64,000 bases of DNA from Agrococcus sp. Marseille-Q4369 (GTDB lineage Bacteria > Actinomycetota > Actinomycetes > Actinomycetales > Microbacteriaceae). Every line of letters starts with the position of its first letter. Positions within the stretch are counted from its first letter, which is position 1. The stretch is from contig NZ_CP070501.1 of NCBI RefSeq assembly GCF_018308945.1, positions 1-64,000 on the forward strand. The letters run 5' to 3'. The notes under the pieces are model-generated. The model ran no database searches, was not told the origin of the DNA, and saw nothing but the letters and a program-made list of their open reading frames with translations. The position numbers and the translations under genes are program-made. Shown in pieces: positions 34,863 through 43,907 of the stretch.

Positions 34863-35798
34863 AGAGTGGATGCGGGGCGGCGAAGAAGCGCGCTCGCGGT
34901 GGTGTCGGCCACGGTCGCCGCCGTGGTCGCCGCCGTGCTCGCCGGCTGCGCGACGCCTGCGCCCGCCGCGCCGGCCGCCGACGACCGCCCGCTCGTGCTC
35001 GCGACCTTCACCGTGCTCGCCGGCATGGCGCGCGAGGTCGCGGGCGACGCCGCGCGCGTCGAATCGCTCACGCGGCCGGGCGTCGAGGTGCACGACTACG
35101 AGCCGACGCCCGGCGACCTCGTCCGCACCGAGGGCGCCGACCTCGTCGTGACGAACGGCTGGGGCATCGACGACTGGCTGCTCACGCTCGTCGAGCGGCA
35201 GGACGCACCGCACATCGTGCTGAGCGATGCGGTCGATCCGATCGCGATCGAGACCGGCCACTACGCCGGCAACCCGAACGCGCACGCGTGGGTCGCGCCC
35301 GGCGAGGGCGCCCGCTACGTCGAGGCGCTCCGTGTCGCGATCGGCGACCTCGTCCCCGCCGAGCGCGCCGCGATCGACGAGCGCGCCCGGGCGCTGACCG
35401 CTCGCCTCGAGTCCCTCGGCGAGCGCCTCCGCGAGGGCGTCGCGCGCGTGCCCGCGCGGCAGCGCGTGCTCGTCACGTGCGAGGGCGCCTTCAGCTACCT
35501 CGCGCGCGACGCGGGCCTCGACGAAGCGAGCCTGTGGCCGGTGAACGCGGGCGGCCAGGGCACGCCGCAATCGATCGCCGAGGTCGCCGCGATCATCGAG
35601 GAGCGGCAGGTGCCGACCGTCTTCTGCGAGTCGACGACGCATCCGGGCACCCAGGAGCAGATCGCGCGCGACGCGGGCGTGCGCTTCGACGGCAGCCTCC
35701 ACGTCGACTCGCTCTCGACGCCGGACGGGCCCGCGCCGACCTACCTCGCGCTCGTCGAGCACGACATCGAGGCGATCCTGGAGGGACTGGGCGGATGA
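34854..35798 (+). CDS. Mn/Zn-type ABC substrate-binding lipoprotein
   Basis: The 314-residue lipoprotein has a basic start, a hydrophobic segment and the lipobox VLAGC (Cys about 32). It belongs to the ZnuA/TroA/MntC cluster A-I: VEVHDYEPTPGDLV, NAHAWVAPGEGARY, CEGAFSYLARDAGL and FCESTTHP supply likely His, Glu and Asp metal ligands. It has no His-rich loop, which argues for manganese or iron rather than zinc. It is the first gene of a four-gene operon, joined by 4-bp overlaps. Confidence 0.9.
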   Translation: MPKRVDAGRRRSALAVVSATVAAVVAAVLAGCATPAPAAPAADDRPLVLATFTVLAGMAREVAGDAARVESLTRPGVEVHDYEPTPGDLVRTEGADLVVTNGWGIDDWLLTLVERQDAPHIVLSDAVDPIAIETGHYAGNPNAHAWVAPGEGARYVEALRVAIGDLVPAERAAIDERARALTARLESLGERLREGVARVPARQRVLVTCEGAFSYLARDAGLDEASLWPVNAGGQGTPQSIAEVAAIIEERQVPTVFCESTTHPGTQEQIARDAGVRFDGSLHVDSLSTPDGPAPTYLALVEHDIEAILEGLGG

Positions 35799-36538
35799 GC
35801 GGCACGGCAGCGCGGGACGCGATCGTCGTGGAGGGCCTCGGCGTGCGCTACGGCGACGTGCGCGCCCTCGTCGACGTGACCGCACGCATCCGCTCGGGGG
35901 AGATCACGGGCCTCGTGGGCGTCAACGGCTCGGGGAAGTCGTCGATGCTCGCCGCGATCCTCGAGCGCGTGCCGCACGAGGGCACCGTGCGCATCCTCGG
36001 CCGGAAGCCCGCGGAGGCGCGTCGCGAAGGCCTCGTCGCTTCGGTGCCGCAAGCCGAGTCGGTCGACTGGGACTTCCCGGTGACCGTGCGCGACGTCGTC
36101 ACGACCGGTCGCTTCGGGCGCATGGGTCTCCTGCGGGTCCCGCGCGCTGCCGACCGCGCCGCCGTCGCCGAGGCGCTCGAGCTGCTCGACATCGCGCACC
36201 TCGCCGACCGCCAGATCGGCGAGCTCTCGGGCGGCCAGCGCAAGCGCGCGTTCGTGGCGCGCGCGATCGCGCAGGACGCCGAGCTGCTGCTGCTCGACGA
36301 GCCCTTCGCGGGCGTCGACCGCACGAGCGAGGCGCGCATCGTCGAGGTGCTCCGCGGGCTGCGCAAGCGGGGCCGCACGGTCGTCATCGTGCACCACGAC
36401 CTCTCGGGCGTCGCGGAGGTCGCCGACACGGTGCTGCTGCTGCGCGGCAGGCTCCTGCACCAGGGGCCGCCCGAGGAGGTGCTGCGGCCCGAGCGGATCG
36501 CCGAGGCCTTCGGCGCCGGAGCGGCGGAGGAGCGATGA
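35795..36538 (+). CDS. Mn/Zn-type ABC ATPase
   Basis: The 247-residue ATPase drives the metal importer. Walker A is GVNGSGKSSM, the signature LSGGQRKRAFVARAIAQ and Walker B LLLLDEPFAGVD. VPQAESVDWDFPVTVRDVV is a characteristic sequence of the manganese/zinc transporter group. It overlaps both neighbours by ATGA. Confidence 0.93.
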   Translation: MSGTAARDAIVVEGLGVRYGDVRALVDVTARIRSGEITGLVGVNGSGKSSMLAAILERVPHEGTVRILGRKPAEARREGLVASVPQAESVDWDFPVTVRDVVTTGRFGRMGLLRVPRAADRAAVAEALELLDIAHLADRQIGELSGGQRKRAFVARAIAQDAELLLLDEPFAGVDRTSEARIVEVLRGLRKRGRTVVIVHHDLSGVAEVADTVLLLRGRLLHQGPPEEVLRPERIAEAFGAGAAEER

Positions 36539-37395
36539 TCGACGCCCTGCTCGCACCCTTCACCTACGACTTCATGCTGCGGGCGATCCTCGTCACGCTC
36601 GTCGCTGCGGTCGCGTGCGCGCTGCTGTCGACGTGGCTCGTGCAGATGGGCTGGTCGCTCATGGGCGACGCGGTCTCGCACGCGGTGCTGCCCGGCGTCG
36701 CGCTCGCCTACATCCTGGGCCTGCCGTTCGCGCTCGGCGCGGCGGTATTCGGCATCGGCGCCGTCGCGCTCATCGGCGGTGTGCGCGCGGTGTCGCGGAT
36801 CAAGGCGGATGCGGCGATCGGCGTGGTCTTCACGACCCTGTTCGCGCTCGGGCTCGTGATCGTCTCGGTCACGCCCGCCGAGACCGATCTGCAGCACATC
36901 CTCTTCGGCAACGTGCTCGGCGTCTCCGACGCCGACATCGCCCAGGTGCTCATCGTCGGCGCGATCGTGTGCGTCGCGCTGCTCGTGCTGCGCCGCGACC
37001 TCACGCTCGTCGCCTTCGACCCGGGCCACGCGCACGCGATCGGGCTGCGGCCGCGGCTGCTGCACGCGGTGCTGCTCGGTGCCCTCGCGCTCACGGTCGT
37101 CACGGCGCTGCAAGCCGTGGGCATCATCCTCGTCGTCGCGATGCTCGTCATCCCGGGCGCGACGGCGTCGCTCATCGCGGTGCGGTGGGATGCGCTGCTC
37201 GCGTGGTCGGTCGGCATCACGGTGGTCGCGTCGATGGTCGGGCTGCTTGGCGCGTTCTGGCTCGACATCTCCCCGGGTGGCGCGGTCGTGCTCTCGCAAG
37301 GGCTCGCCTTCGGGCTAGCGTTGCTGTTCGGGTCCCGACGGGGGATCGTCATCCGGTGGGCGAGAGCGAGGCGGCATGCGGTCGACAGCGGCTGA
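36535..37395 (+). CDS. Mn/Zn-type ABC permease
   Basis: The 286-residue ABC-3 family permease has about eight membrane segments. GDAVSHAVLPGVALAYILG is the family's highly conserved motif. It would form the membrane channel as a homodimer. Its end overlaps the start of the DtxR-family gene by 20 bp. Confidence 0.93.
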   Translation: MIDALLAPFTYDFMLRAILVTLVAAVACALLSTWLVQMGWSLMGDAVSHAVLPGVALAYILGLPFALGAAVFGIGAVALIGGVRAVSRIKADAAIGVVFTTLFALGLVIVSVTPAETDLQHILFGNVLGVSDADIAQVLIVGAIVCVALLVLRRDLTLVAFDPGHAHAIGLRPRLLHAVLLGALALTVVTALQAVGIILVVAMLVIPGATASLIAVRWDALLAWSVGITVVASMVGLLGAFWLDISPGGAVVLSQGLAFGLALLFGSRRGIVIRWARARRHAVDSG

Positions 37396-38029
37396 GGACT
37401 ACGTCAAGGCGATCTACCACCACACCGAGTGGCAGCCGGAGCCCGTCACGCCGTCGCAGCTCGCGACGCGGCTCGGCCTCGCGAACTCGACCGTGACCGA
37501 GATGGTGAAGAAGCTCGCCGCCGCGGGGCTCGTGCACCACCGCCCGTACGGGGCGGTCGAGCTCACGCCCGAGGGACGCCGGCTCGCGGTGCGGCAGGTG
37601 CGGCGCCACCGGGTGGTCGAGACCTGGCTCGTCGAGCGGCACGGCTACGAGTGGGACGAGGTGCACGACGAGGCCGAGATCCTCGAGCACGCGCTGAGCG
37701 ACCGGCTGCTCGAGTCGATCGCGGCGTCGCTCGGCGACCCAGAGCGCGACCCGCACGGCGATCCGATCCCCGGCGCGGACGGCACCGTGCGGCGCCCCGA
37801 CGCGGTGCTGCTCGCGGATGCGCCGGCCGGCCACGAGGGCGCGGTCGTGCGCATCTCCGACGAGGATCCCGCGATGCTCCGCTTCCTCGCCGACGCCGGC
37901 ATCGCGCTCGACGCGCGGCTCACGGTGCTCGGCGTCAAGCCCTACTCCGGCTCGATGCAGGTGCGGGCGCCGAGCGGCACGGTCGACGTCGGTCCCGACG
38001 TCGCTCGCGCGATCTGGCTCGCGGCCTGA
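37376..38029 (+). CDS. DtxR/MntR-family metal-dependent regulator
   Basis: The 217-residue repressor has an N-terminal winged helix (TPSQLATRLGLANSTVTEMVKKL over two helices), the DtxR metal-binding and dimerisation domain with RRHRVVETWLVE and HDEAEILEHALSD, and a C-terminal SH3-like/FeoA domain. It probably senses manganese or iron and represses this operon at the palindrome over 34840-34862. Its start lies inside the permease gene, so the two are coupled. Confidence 0.9.
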   Translation: MRSTAAEDYVKAIYHHTEWQPEPVTPSQLATRLGLANSTVTEMVKKLAAAGLVHHRPYGAVELTPEGRRLAVRQVRRHRVVETWLVERHGYEWDEVHDEAEILEHALSDRLLESIAASLGDPERDPHGDPIPGADGTVRRPDAVLLADAPAGHEGAVVRISDEDPAMLRFLADAGIALDARLTVLGVKPYSGSMQVRAPSGTVDVGPDVARAIWLAA

Positions 38030-38045
38030 GCGCTCGACCGAGGCG

Positions 38046-38768
38046 TCAGCGCTCGAGGCCGGCGGTGCCGGTGCCCGAGAGGTCGAGCGTCTCGACCGGG
38101 CCGGCCGCGGTGCCCTCGCGGATCTCGCGCGCGACCTCGCGCCGGGACTGGATGGCGTGCCAGGTGATCGCGACGATCGCGATGCCGACGACGCCGAGCA
38201 GCACGAGGTCGATGTACTGCGTCACGACCTCCGCGACACCGGGGATGTGGGCGACGCCCCACCCGAGCAGCGGCAGCCCCGCGCCCCACAGCAGCCCGCC
38301 CAGCACGTCGAGCCGCAGGAACAGGGGCCACGGCATCCGCCCCACGCCGGCCGCGACGGGCATGAAGGTGCGCACGATGCCGATGAAGCGGGCGATGATG
38401 ACGGCCGCCGCGCCGTACTTGAGGAAGAACCGGTTGGTGCGCTCGATCGTGCGATGGGAGAAGAGGCCCGACGATCGGCGCTGGAAGATCGGCGGCCCCG
38501 CCTTGTGGCCGATGAAGTAGCCGAGCTGGTCGCCCGCGACGGCGCACGCCCAGATGCACAGCATGACGAGCCAGATCGGCTGCGGGATGACGCCCGTGTA
38601 CGACAGGATCCCGGCGATCACGAGCAGCGTGTCGCCCGGCAGGAGGAACCCGACGAGCAGGCCCGTCTCGACGAAGACGATCGCGCACACGAGCAGCAGC
38701 GCCCACGGGCCCGCGCCGGAGATGAGGCCCTCGACATCGATGAGGAACTCGGCGGTGAGCGGGGGCAC
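38046..38768 (-). CDS. DedA family membrane protein
   Basis: The 240-residue protein has several membrane segments and the DedA signatures FVETGLLVGFLLPGDTLL and GDQLGYFIGHKAGPP, plus RFIGIVRTFMPVAAG. DedA proteins act in lipid transport and membrane homeostasis. The start codon is GTG at 38768. It converges with the DtxR-family gene and lies next to tRNA-Leu, in the same direction. Confidence 0.92.
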   Translation of the reverse strand: MPPLTAEFLIDVEGLISGAGPWALLLVCAIVFVETGLLVGFLLPGDTLLVIAGILSYTGVIPQPIWLVMLCIWACAVAGDQLGYFIGHKAGPPIFQRRSSGLFSHRTIERTNRFFLKYGAAAVIIARFIGIVRTFMPVAAGVGRMPWPLFLRLDVLGGLLWGAGLPLLGWGVAHIPGVAEVVTQYIDLVLLGVVGIAIVAITWHAIQSRREVAREIREGTAAGPVETLDLSGTGTAGLER

Positions 38769-38790
38769 GGGGCTCCTAGGGCGATCGCAG

Positions 38791-38873
38791 TGCGGGAGAG
38801 GGGACTTGAACCCCTACGCCACGAGGGCACAGGAACCTAAATCCTGCGTGTCTGCCAATTCCACCACTCCCGC
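38791..38873 (-). tRNA. tRNA-Leu (TAG)
   Basis: The 83-nt class II tRNA has acceptor arm GCGGGAG/CTCCCGC, a long variable arm and an anticodon loop TTTAGGT between CAGGA and TCCTG, giving TAG. CCA is not encoded. It is on the lower strand, upstream of DedA. Confidence 0.96.
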
Positions 38874-38958
38874 GTGGTCGCTCCAGCGTAGCGGTGCCGA
38901 GGATGCGCAGGCGGCGCTCGGGATCGCCTGCCACAGTGGTGATATGCACAGTGGCGGC

Positions 38959-39759
38959 ATGGACATGCGCGCGCTCGTCACCGGCGCGACGGCGGGACTC
39001 GGCGCGGAGCTCGCGCGCCAGCTCGCCGCCGACGGATTCTCCCTCGTGCTCGTCGCCCGCGACGAGCAGCGGCTGCGCGAAGCCGCGGCGGCGCTGCCGG
39101 TCGAGACCGAGGTGCTCGCCGCCGACCTGACGGTCGCCGACGACCTCGAGCGGGTCGCGGCACGGGTCGCCGACCCCGCCCGCCCGGTCGACGTGCTCGT
39201 CAACAACGCGGGCACCGGCATCCTCGCCGACTTCCACGTCTCGGGCGTCGACGAGGAGCGGCGACTGCTCGACCTGCTCGTGTGGGCGCCCATGCGGCTC
39301 GTGCACGCGGCGCTGCCCGGCATGCTCGATCGCGGTCGCGGCGGCATCCTGACGGTCGCGAGCATGGCCGGCCGCATGCCGAACGGCACCTACTCGGCGG
39401 CGAAGTCGCACGCCATCACCTTCTCCCGCTCGATCGCGGCGCGCTATCGCGCCGACGGCATCCGCGCGACCGCGCTGCTGCCCGGCTTCCTGAAGACGGA
39501 GTTCCACGAGCGGCTCGGCATCGACCGCTCGGGCACGCCCGACATCATCTGGGCGAGCGTCGAGGCGACCGCCCGCGAGGGGCTGCGCGGCCTGCGGAAG
39601 GGCCGCAGCGTCGTCGTGAGCGACTGGCGGTACCGGGTGACCGCGCCGCTCGTGCCCCTCATCCCGGATCGGTCCATGGGCGGCTGGAGCATGGCGCGGC
39701 TCGACCGGCGCGACGCCGAGGGGCGGCTCGAGCCGACGAGCGACGCGAACGCCGACTGA
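38959..39759 (+). CDS. Short-chain dehydrogenase/reductase
   Basis: The 266-residue SDR has the NAD(P)-binding TGATAGLGAELARQL, NNAGTG and the catalytic pattern S...YSAAK (VASMAGR, GTYSAAKSHA). The substrate is unknown. Three in-frame ATGs lie at 38944, 38959 and 38965; the family usually begins M-R/T-ALVTG, so 38965 is also possible. It is followed at a distance of 79 bp by the hydroxyacyl-CoA dehydrogenase gene. Confidence 0.88.
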   Translation: MDMRALVTGATAGLGAELARQLAADGFSLVLVARDEQRLREAAAALPVETEVLAADLTVADDLERVAARVADPARPVDVLVNNAGTGILADFHVSGVDEERRLLDLLVWAPMRLVHAALPGMLDRGRGGILTVASMAGRMPNGTYSAAKSHAITFSRSIAARYRADGIRATALLPGFLKTEFHERLGIDRSGTPDIIWASVEATAREGLRGLRKGRSVVVSDWRYRVTAPLVPLIPDRSMGGWSMARLDRRDAEGRLEPTSDANAD

Positions 39760-39838
39760 TCAGCGACGCCGATCGCCCGGCGGACGCTGCTGTGGCATCC
39801 TCGGGTGGACCGGCGCGCGCCGGATCGGGGAGGCTGCT

Positions 39839-40702
39839 GTGGCGGAGACGATCGCCGTGCTCGGCGCGGGCATCATGGGCGCGGGCATCGCGCGGGTCTT
39901 CGGGCGCGCGGGGCACGACGTGCGGGTCTTCGACGTGCGCGCGGAGGCGGCCGGCGCCGCGGCCGAGTCGGCCGGCGGCACGGCGCACGGCAGCGTCGCC
40001 GCGGCCGTCGACGGCGCGACGATCGTGCTCGAGGCCGCGCCCGAGCGGCTCGAGCTCAAGCTCGCCCTGCTCGCCGAGGTCGAGGCGGCGAACGACGACG
40101 CGGTGATCGCCTCGAACACGTCGTCGATCGGGGCGGATGCGCTCGCGGCCGGCATGCGGGACCCTGCCCGGCTCGTGATCGCCCACTTCTTCAACCCCGC
40201 CGACACGGTGCCGCTCGTCGAGGTCGTGCCGGGGCCCGCGACGCCGCCCGAGACCGTCGAGCGGATGGTCGGCCTGCTGACCGCGGCCGGCAAGACCGCC
40301 GTGCCGCTCGCGCAGCAGGTCGAGGGCTTCATCGCCAACCGACTGCAGGCCGCCCTCTACCGCGAGGCGATGCACCTCGTCGAGCGCGGCGTCGCGACGC
40401 CCGAGCAGGTCGACGCGGTCGTGACCGCTGGCCTCGGCCCGCGCTGGGCGCTCGCCGGCCCCTTCGAGATCATGGACCTCGGCGGCCTCGACGTGTGGAC
40501 GAGCGTGACCGACGGGATCTTCCCGACGCTCGGGGACGCATCCGCCGCCCCCGGCATGCTGCGCGAGCGGGTCGAGCGCGGCGACCTCGGCGCGAAGACC
40601 GGCCGGGGCTTCCTCGAGCGCGACGCGGATGCGTCGGCGCGATTCGCGGGGCGCCTCGCCGCGCTGCTCGAGGCGCGGGACCGTCTTCCGGGGTCGGAGT
40701 AG
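39839..40702 (+). CDS. 3-hydroxyacyl-CoA dehydrogenase family protein
   Basis: The 287-residue enzyme has a Rossmann start VLGAGIMGAGIARVF and conserved NTSS and AHFFNPADTVPLVEVV with the catalytic His. The C-terminal helical domain includes EGFIANRLQAALYREAMHL. It may act on 3-hydroxybutyryl-CoA or a related acyl-CoA; lambda-crystallin-like substrates are possible. GGGGAGG lies 6 nt before the GTG start. Confidence 0.88.
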   Translation: MAETIAVLGAGIMGAGIARVFGRAGHDVRVFDVRAEAAGAAAESAGGTAHGSVAAAVDGATIVLEAAPERLELKLALLAEVEAANDDAVIASNTSSIGADALAAGMRDPARLVIAHFFNPADTVPLVEVVPGPATPPETVERMVGLLTAAGKTAVPLAQQVEGFIANRLQAALYREAMHLVERGVATPEQVDAVVTAGLGPRWALAGPFEIMDLGGLDVWTSVTDGIFPTLGDASAAPGMLRERVERGDLGAKTGRGFLERDADASARFAGRLAALLEARDRLPGSE

Positions 40703-40773
40703 ACCCGGCCATCCCGTCCTGCGCCGGAGCGTCCTCAGAGGCGGCTCCCGGCTCGGCGTGCCACGGTCGGGCC

Positions 40774-41496
40774 ATGACCGATGCAGCCGACCGGCCCCGA
40801 CCCATCCGCGCCCTGTACTTCAACGGCACCCTCACGCCCTCACCGGACGAGAGCCACACCGACCTGCTCATCGAGGCGAGCGCGACCATCCTGCGCAAGC
40901 AGGGCGTCGAGGTGGAGGTCGTGCGCGCGGTCGACCACGCGATCGCGCCGGGCGTGCAACCCGACATGACCGAGCATGGCGCGAGCGAGGACGCGTGGCC
41001 CGCCCTGTGGGAGCGCGTCCTCGCCGCGGACATCCTCGTGCTCGCGACGCCGATCTGGCTCGGCGAGGCCTCGAGCGTGACGCGTCGCGTCGTCGAGCGG
41101 CTCTACGCCGAGTCGGGCGAGCTCAACGAGCACGGCCAGTCGATCTTCTACGGCAAGGTGGGCGGATGCCTCGTCGGCGGCAACGAGGACGGCATGAAGC
41201 ACGTCGCGCGCGAGCTCGTCTACGCGCTGCAGCACCTCGGCTGCACGATCCCACCGCAGGCCGACGCCGGCTGGGTGGGGGAAGCGGGGCCGGGCCCCTC
41301 GTACGGCGACGAGCTGGACGACGGGTCGCGCGCGGGCGCCGACAACGACTTCACGAACCGCAACGTGACGATCATGGCGTGGAACCTGCTGCACCTCGCG
41401 CGCATGCTCCAGGGCGGCATCCCGAGCGAGGGCAACGACCGCAACGCGTGGGAGCGCGGCGATCGATTCGGCTTCCAGAACCCTGAGTACCGCTGA
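40774..41496 (+). CDS. Flavodoxin-fold NAD(P)H-dependent oxidoreductase
   Basis: The 240-residue protein fits the FMN-reductase/WrbA-like flavodoxin fold. LYFNGTLTPSPDESHTD stands where the FMN phosphate loop usually is, and ATPIWLGEASSVTRRVVERL is the typical FMN-contact segment. It could reduce quinones or flavins in the cytosol. No neighbour links it to a pathway. Confidence 0.83.
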   Translation: MTDAADRPRPIRALYFNGTLTPSPDESHTDLLIEASATILRKQGVEVEVVRAVDHAIAPGVQPDMTEHGASEDAWPALWERVLAADILVLATPIWLGEASSVTRRVVERLYAESGELNEHGQSIFYGKVGGCLVGGNEDGMKHVARELVYALQHLGCTIPPQADAGWVGEAGPGPSYGDELDDGSRAGADNDFTNRNVTIMAWNLLHLARMLQGGIPSEGNDRNAWERGDRFGFQNPEYR

Positions 41497-41555
41497 CGGA
41501 CGTCGCCTCGCCCGCGCCGTTGGCGCGTGTGGGCGGGGTGCGGCATGCTCCCGAC

Positions 41556-42536
41556 ATGCACACGACGCAGTGGCTGCTCGAAGGTGACCCCGCGATCCGC
41601 TGGCAGGTGCTGCAGGATCTCGAGGACGCCGACCCGGATGCGGTGGCGCGCGAGCGCGCTCGCGTCGCGCGAGAGGGCTGGGGCGCCGCGCTCCTCGCGG
41701 CGCGCGGTCCCGACGGCCAGTGGGCCGGCGGCGCGCACTTCCCGAAGGCCGAGTCCGTGCTGCCGGGCCAGCCATGGACATCCACCGCCCACGTGCTCAC
41801 CGAGCTGCGGCTGCTCGGCGTCGACCCGGCCGACCCGGCCGTGCGCGACGCGATCGCCGACGTCGCGCGCGTGACGCGCTGGGAGTACGACGACGAGCCG
41901 TTCTTCGAGGGCGAGGTCGAGCCGTGCATCAACGCCGCGCTCGTGACGAACGCGCTGTACTTCGGCGTCGAGGTCGATGCAATCGTCGAGCGGCTGCTGG
42001 GGGAGCGGATGGCCGACGGCGGCTGGAACTGCGACCAGGAGCGCGGCTCGGTGCGCTCCTCGTTCGACACGACGATCGGCGTGCTCGAGGCGCTCGCCGC
42101 GTTCGAGCGCGAGCACGACGACCCGCGGGTGCGCGAGGCGCGCGAGAGCGGGGAGGAGTACTTGCTCGAGCGCGGCCTCATGCGGCGTCGCTCGACCGGC
42201 GAGATCCCGAAGCCGACCTACGTGCAGCTCGCGTTCCCGCCCCGGCACGAGTACGACGTGCTGCGTGCGCTCGAGCACTTCCGGGCGGTCGGCGCCCCCG
42301 TCGACGAGCGGATGCGCGAGGCGATCGAGCTCGTGCGCTCGAAGCGCCGGGACGACGGCACGTGGGCCGCCGACGTCGTGCACGGCGGCGATGCGGTCGT
42401 CGACTACGGCGCGGCGGGGGAGCCGAGCCGCTGGATCACGCTCAAGGCGCTCCGCGTGCTGCGGTGGGCGGACGGAGAGGCTCAGGTCTCCGGTGCCGCC
42501 GACGCCTCGGCGCCGGACGACTCGGCGCCGAGGTAG
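41556..42536 (+). CDS. Squalene-cyclase-fold (alpha/alpha barrel) protein
   Basis: This 326-residue protein has the repeating helices of the prenyltransferase/squalene oxidocyclase fold, for example SSFDTTIGVLEALAAFE and ERMADGGWNCD, a QW-like motif. No catalytic DxDD motif of squalene-hopene cyclases is visible. It is therefore probably not a terpene cyclase; related small proteins are widespread and uncharacterised. Its last 55 bp overlap the VOC gene on the lower strand. Confidence 0.75.
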   Translation: MHTTQWLLEGDPAIRWQVLQDLEDADPDAVARERARVAREGWGAALLAARGPDGQWAGGAHFPKAESVLPGQPWTSTAHVLTELRLLGVDPADPAVRDAIADVARVTRWEYDDEPFFEGEVEPCINAALVTNALYFGVEVDAIVERLLGERMADGGWNCDQERGSVRSSFDTTIGVLEALAAFEREHDDPRVREARESGEEYLLERGLMRRRSTGEIPKPTYVQLAFPPRHEYDVLRALEHFRAVGAPVDERMREAIELVRSKRRDDGTWAADVVHGGDAVVDYGAAGEPSRWITLKALRVLRWADGEAQVSGAADASAPDDSAPR

Positions 42537-42871
42537 AGCAGCATCCCGTCGGGATCCCGCACCTGTCCGACGCGCTCGCGCCACGGCATGAGCTCCGGCT
42601 CGGCGACAGCGGTCGCGCCGCGCTCGAGCGCGCGCGCGAAGGCGGCGTCGACATCGTCGACGTAGATCCAGAGCGCGGCCTCCGGTGGCCCGGCGCCCGG
42701 CTCGAAGCCGATCGCGACGGTGGAAGCCCCCACCTCGAGCGCGACGTAGACGACGCGGCCGTCGTCCTCGTAGGCGTAGCCCCGCCGCGCGTCGAACGCT
42801 GCGACGTAGAACGCCTCGAGCCGCTCGAGATCGCGAGTGCGGAGGATGGGGAAGCTGCGCTGCACCGCCAT
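42482..42871 (-). CDS. VOC (glyoxalase-fold) protein
   Basis: The 129-residue protein has the vicinal oxygen chelate pattern, with RSFPILRTRDLERLEAFYVA at the start and VGQVRDPDGMLLYLG at the end. No His/Glu metal ligands stand out clearly. Glyoxalase, bleomycin-binding-like or dioxygenase roles are all possible. ATG 42871 has TACGAT 7 nt upstream, a leaderless layout; an in-frame ATG at 42880 lies inside that box. Confidence 0.8.
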   Translation of the reverse strand: MAVQRSFPILRTRDLERLEAFYVAAFDARRGYAYEDDGRVVYVALEVGASTVAIGFEPGAGPPEAALWIYVDDVDAAFARALERGATAVAEPELMPWRERVGQVRDPDGMLLYLGAESSGAEASAAPET

Positions 42872-42891
42872 GCGCGGCATCGTACGCGCGC

Positions 42892-43782
42892 TCAGCCGAG
42901 TGCAGCCAGGTGCTCAGCCATCGCCGGCACGACGACGTCGGGCCGGTCGCGCTGCACCCAGTGGCCCGCGCTCGGCACGACGATCGCGCGGGCGTCGGGC
43001 ATCGACGCGGCCGCGCGCTCCGCGACCGCTGCCGGCACTCCGGAGTCGCGCTCGCCGTGCACGAAGAGCGTCGGCGCCCGGATGCGCACCAGGCGCGCGC
43101 TGTAGTCGGTCGACTGGCGGCGGAGCCCCACCTCGGCGCGCTGCCACTCGGCGAAGACCTCGAGCCCGGAACCGCGCCGCGCCTCCGCCTCGACCGCGTC
43201 GAGCAGCTCGGGCGTGCGCCGCGCGGGGTCGCGCAGCACGGGCCGCAGGCTGCGCTCGAGGAGCCGCCGGTCGCGGGCGCTCGCGCGCGTCGCGGCCTGC
43301 AGCACGCCGGTGCGGACCGCTGCCCAGCTCGCGAGCTGCGCGGGCACGCGGAGCGCTCCCTCGACGAGCGTCGGCTGCAGCCCGTAGCTGCCAAGCAGCA
43401 CGAGCCCGCGCACGCGGCCCGGGTGCTCGAGCGCGTGCCCGATCGCGAGCCCGCCGCCGAGCGAGAGCCCCGCGAGCGCGTACCGCTCGAGGCCGAGCGC
43501 AGCCGTGAACGCCGCGACGTAGCCGAGCAGGCGGTCCTGCGTCGCCCGCCACGGCGCGCGCGGGCTGTGCCCGTACCCGGGATGGTCGGGCGCGAGCACG
43601 CGGTGGCCCACCGCGGCGAGCTCGCCGCCGACCTCGCCCCACGACAGCCACGCGGAGTCGAGCCCGCCACCGTGGAGCAGCACGACGACGGATGCGTCGG
43701 CACCGGCGGCCGGCGACCACTCCAGGCAGGAGACCGGTCCCCACGGCAGCCCGACGGTGGTGCGCTTCGCCTCGATGCCCAC
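42892..43782 (-). CDS. Alpha/beta hydrolase
   Basis: The 296-residue protein has the oxyanion loop LLHGGGLDS, the nucleophile elbow GLSLGGGL, Asp in VHGERDSG and the catalytic His in PSAGHWVQ. The substrate is unknown. The GTG start at 43782 follows GAGGGGAG closely. Longer in-frame starts exist upstream but lack protein-like sequence. Confidence 0.87.
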   Translation of the reverse strand: MGIEAKRTTVGLPWGPVSCLEWSPAAGADASVVVLLHGGGLDSAWLSWGEVGGELAAVGHRVLAPDHPGYGHSPRAPWRATQDRLLGYVAAFTAALGLERYALAGLSLGGGLAIGHALEHPGRVRGLVLLGSYGLQPTLVEGALRVPAQLASWAAVRTGVLQAATRASARDRRLLERSLRPVLRDPARRTPELLDAVEAEARRGSGLEVFAEWQRAEVGLRRQSTDYSARLVRIRAPTLFVHGERDSGVPAAVAERAAASMPDARAIVVPSAGHWVQRDRPDVVVPAMAEHLAALG

Positions 43783-43907
43783 GGCTCCCCCTCGTCGATG
43801 CCCGTCCTCGGAGCCTATGGGGACGCATCCGCCCGCCGCGAGAGCCGTCGATCGTAGCTGTGGACAACTTCCGAGGCGCCGAGCCAGCTTCGGCTTCACT
43901 GGCTCGC

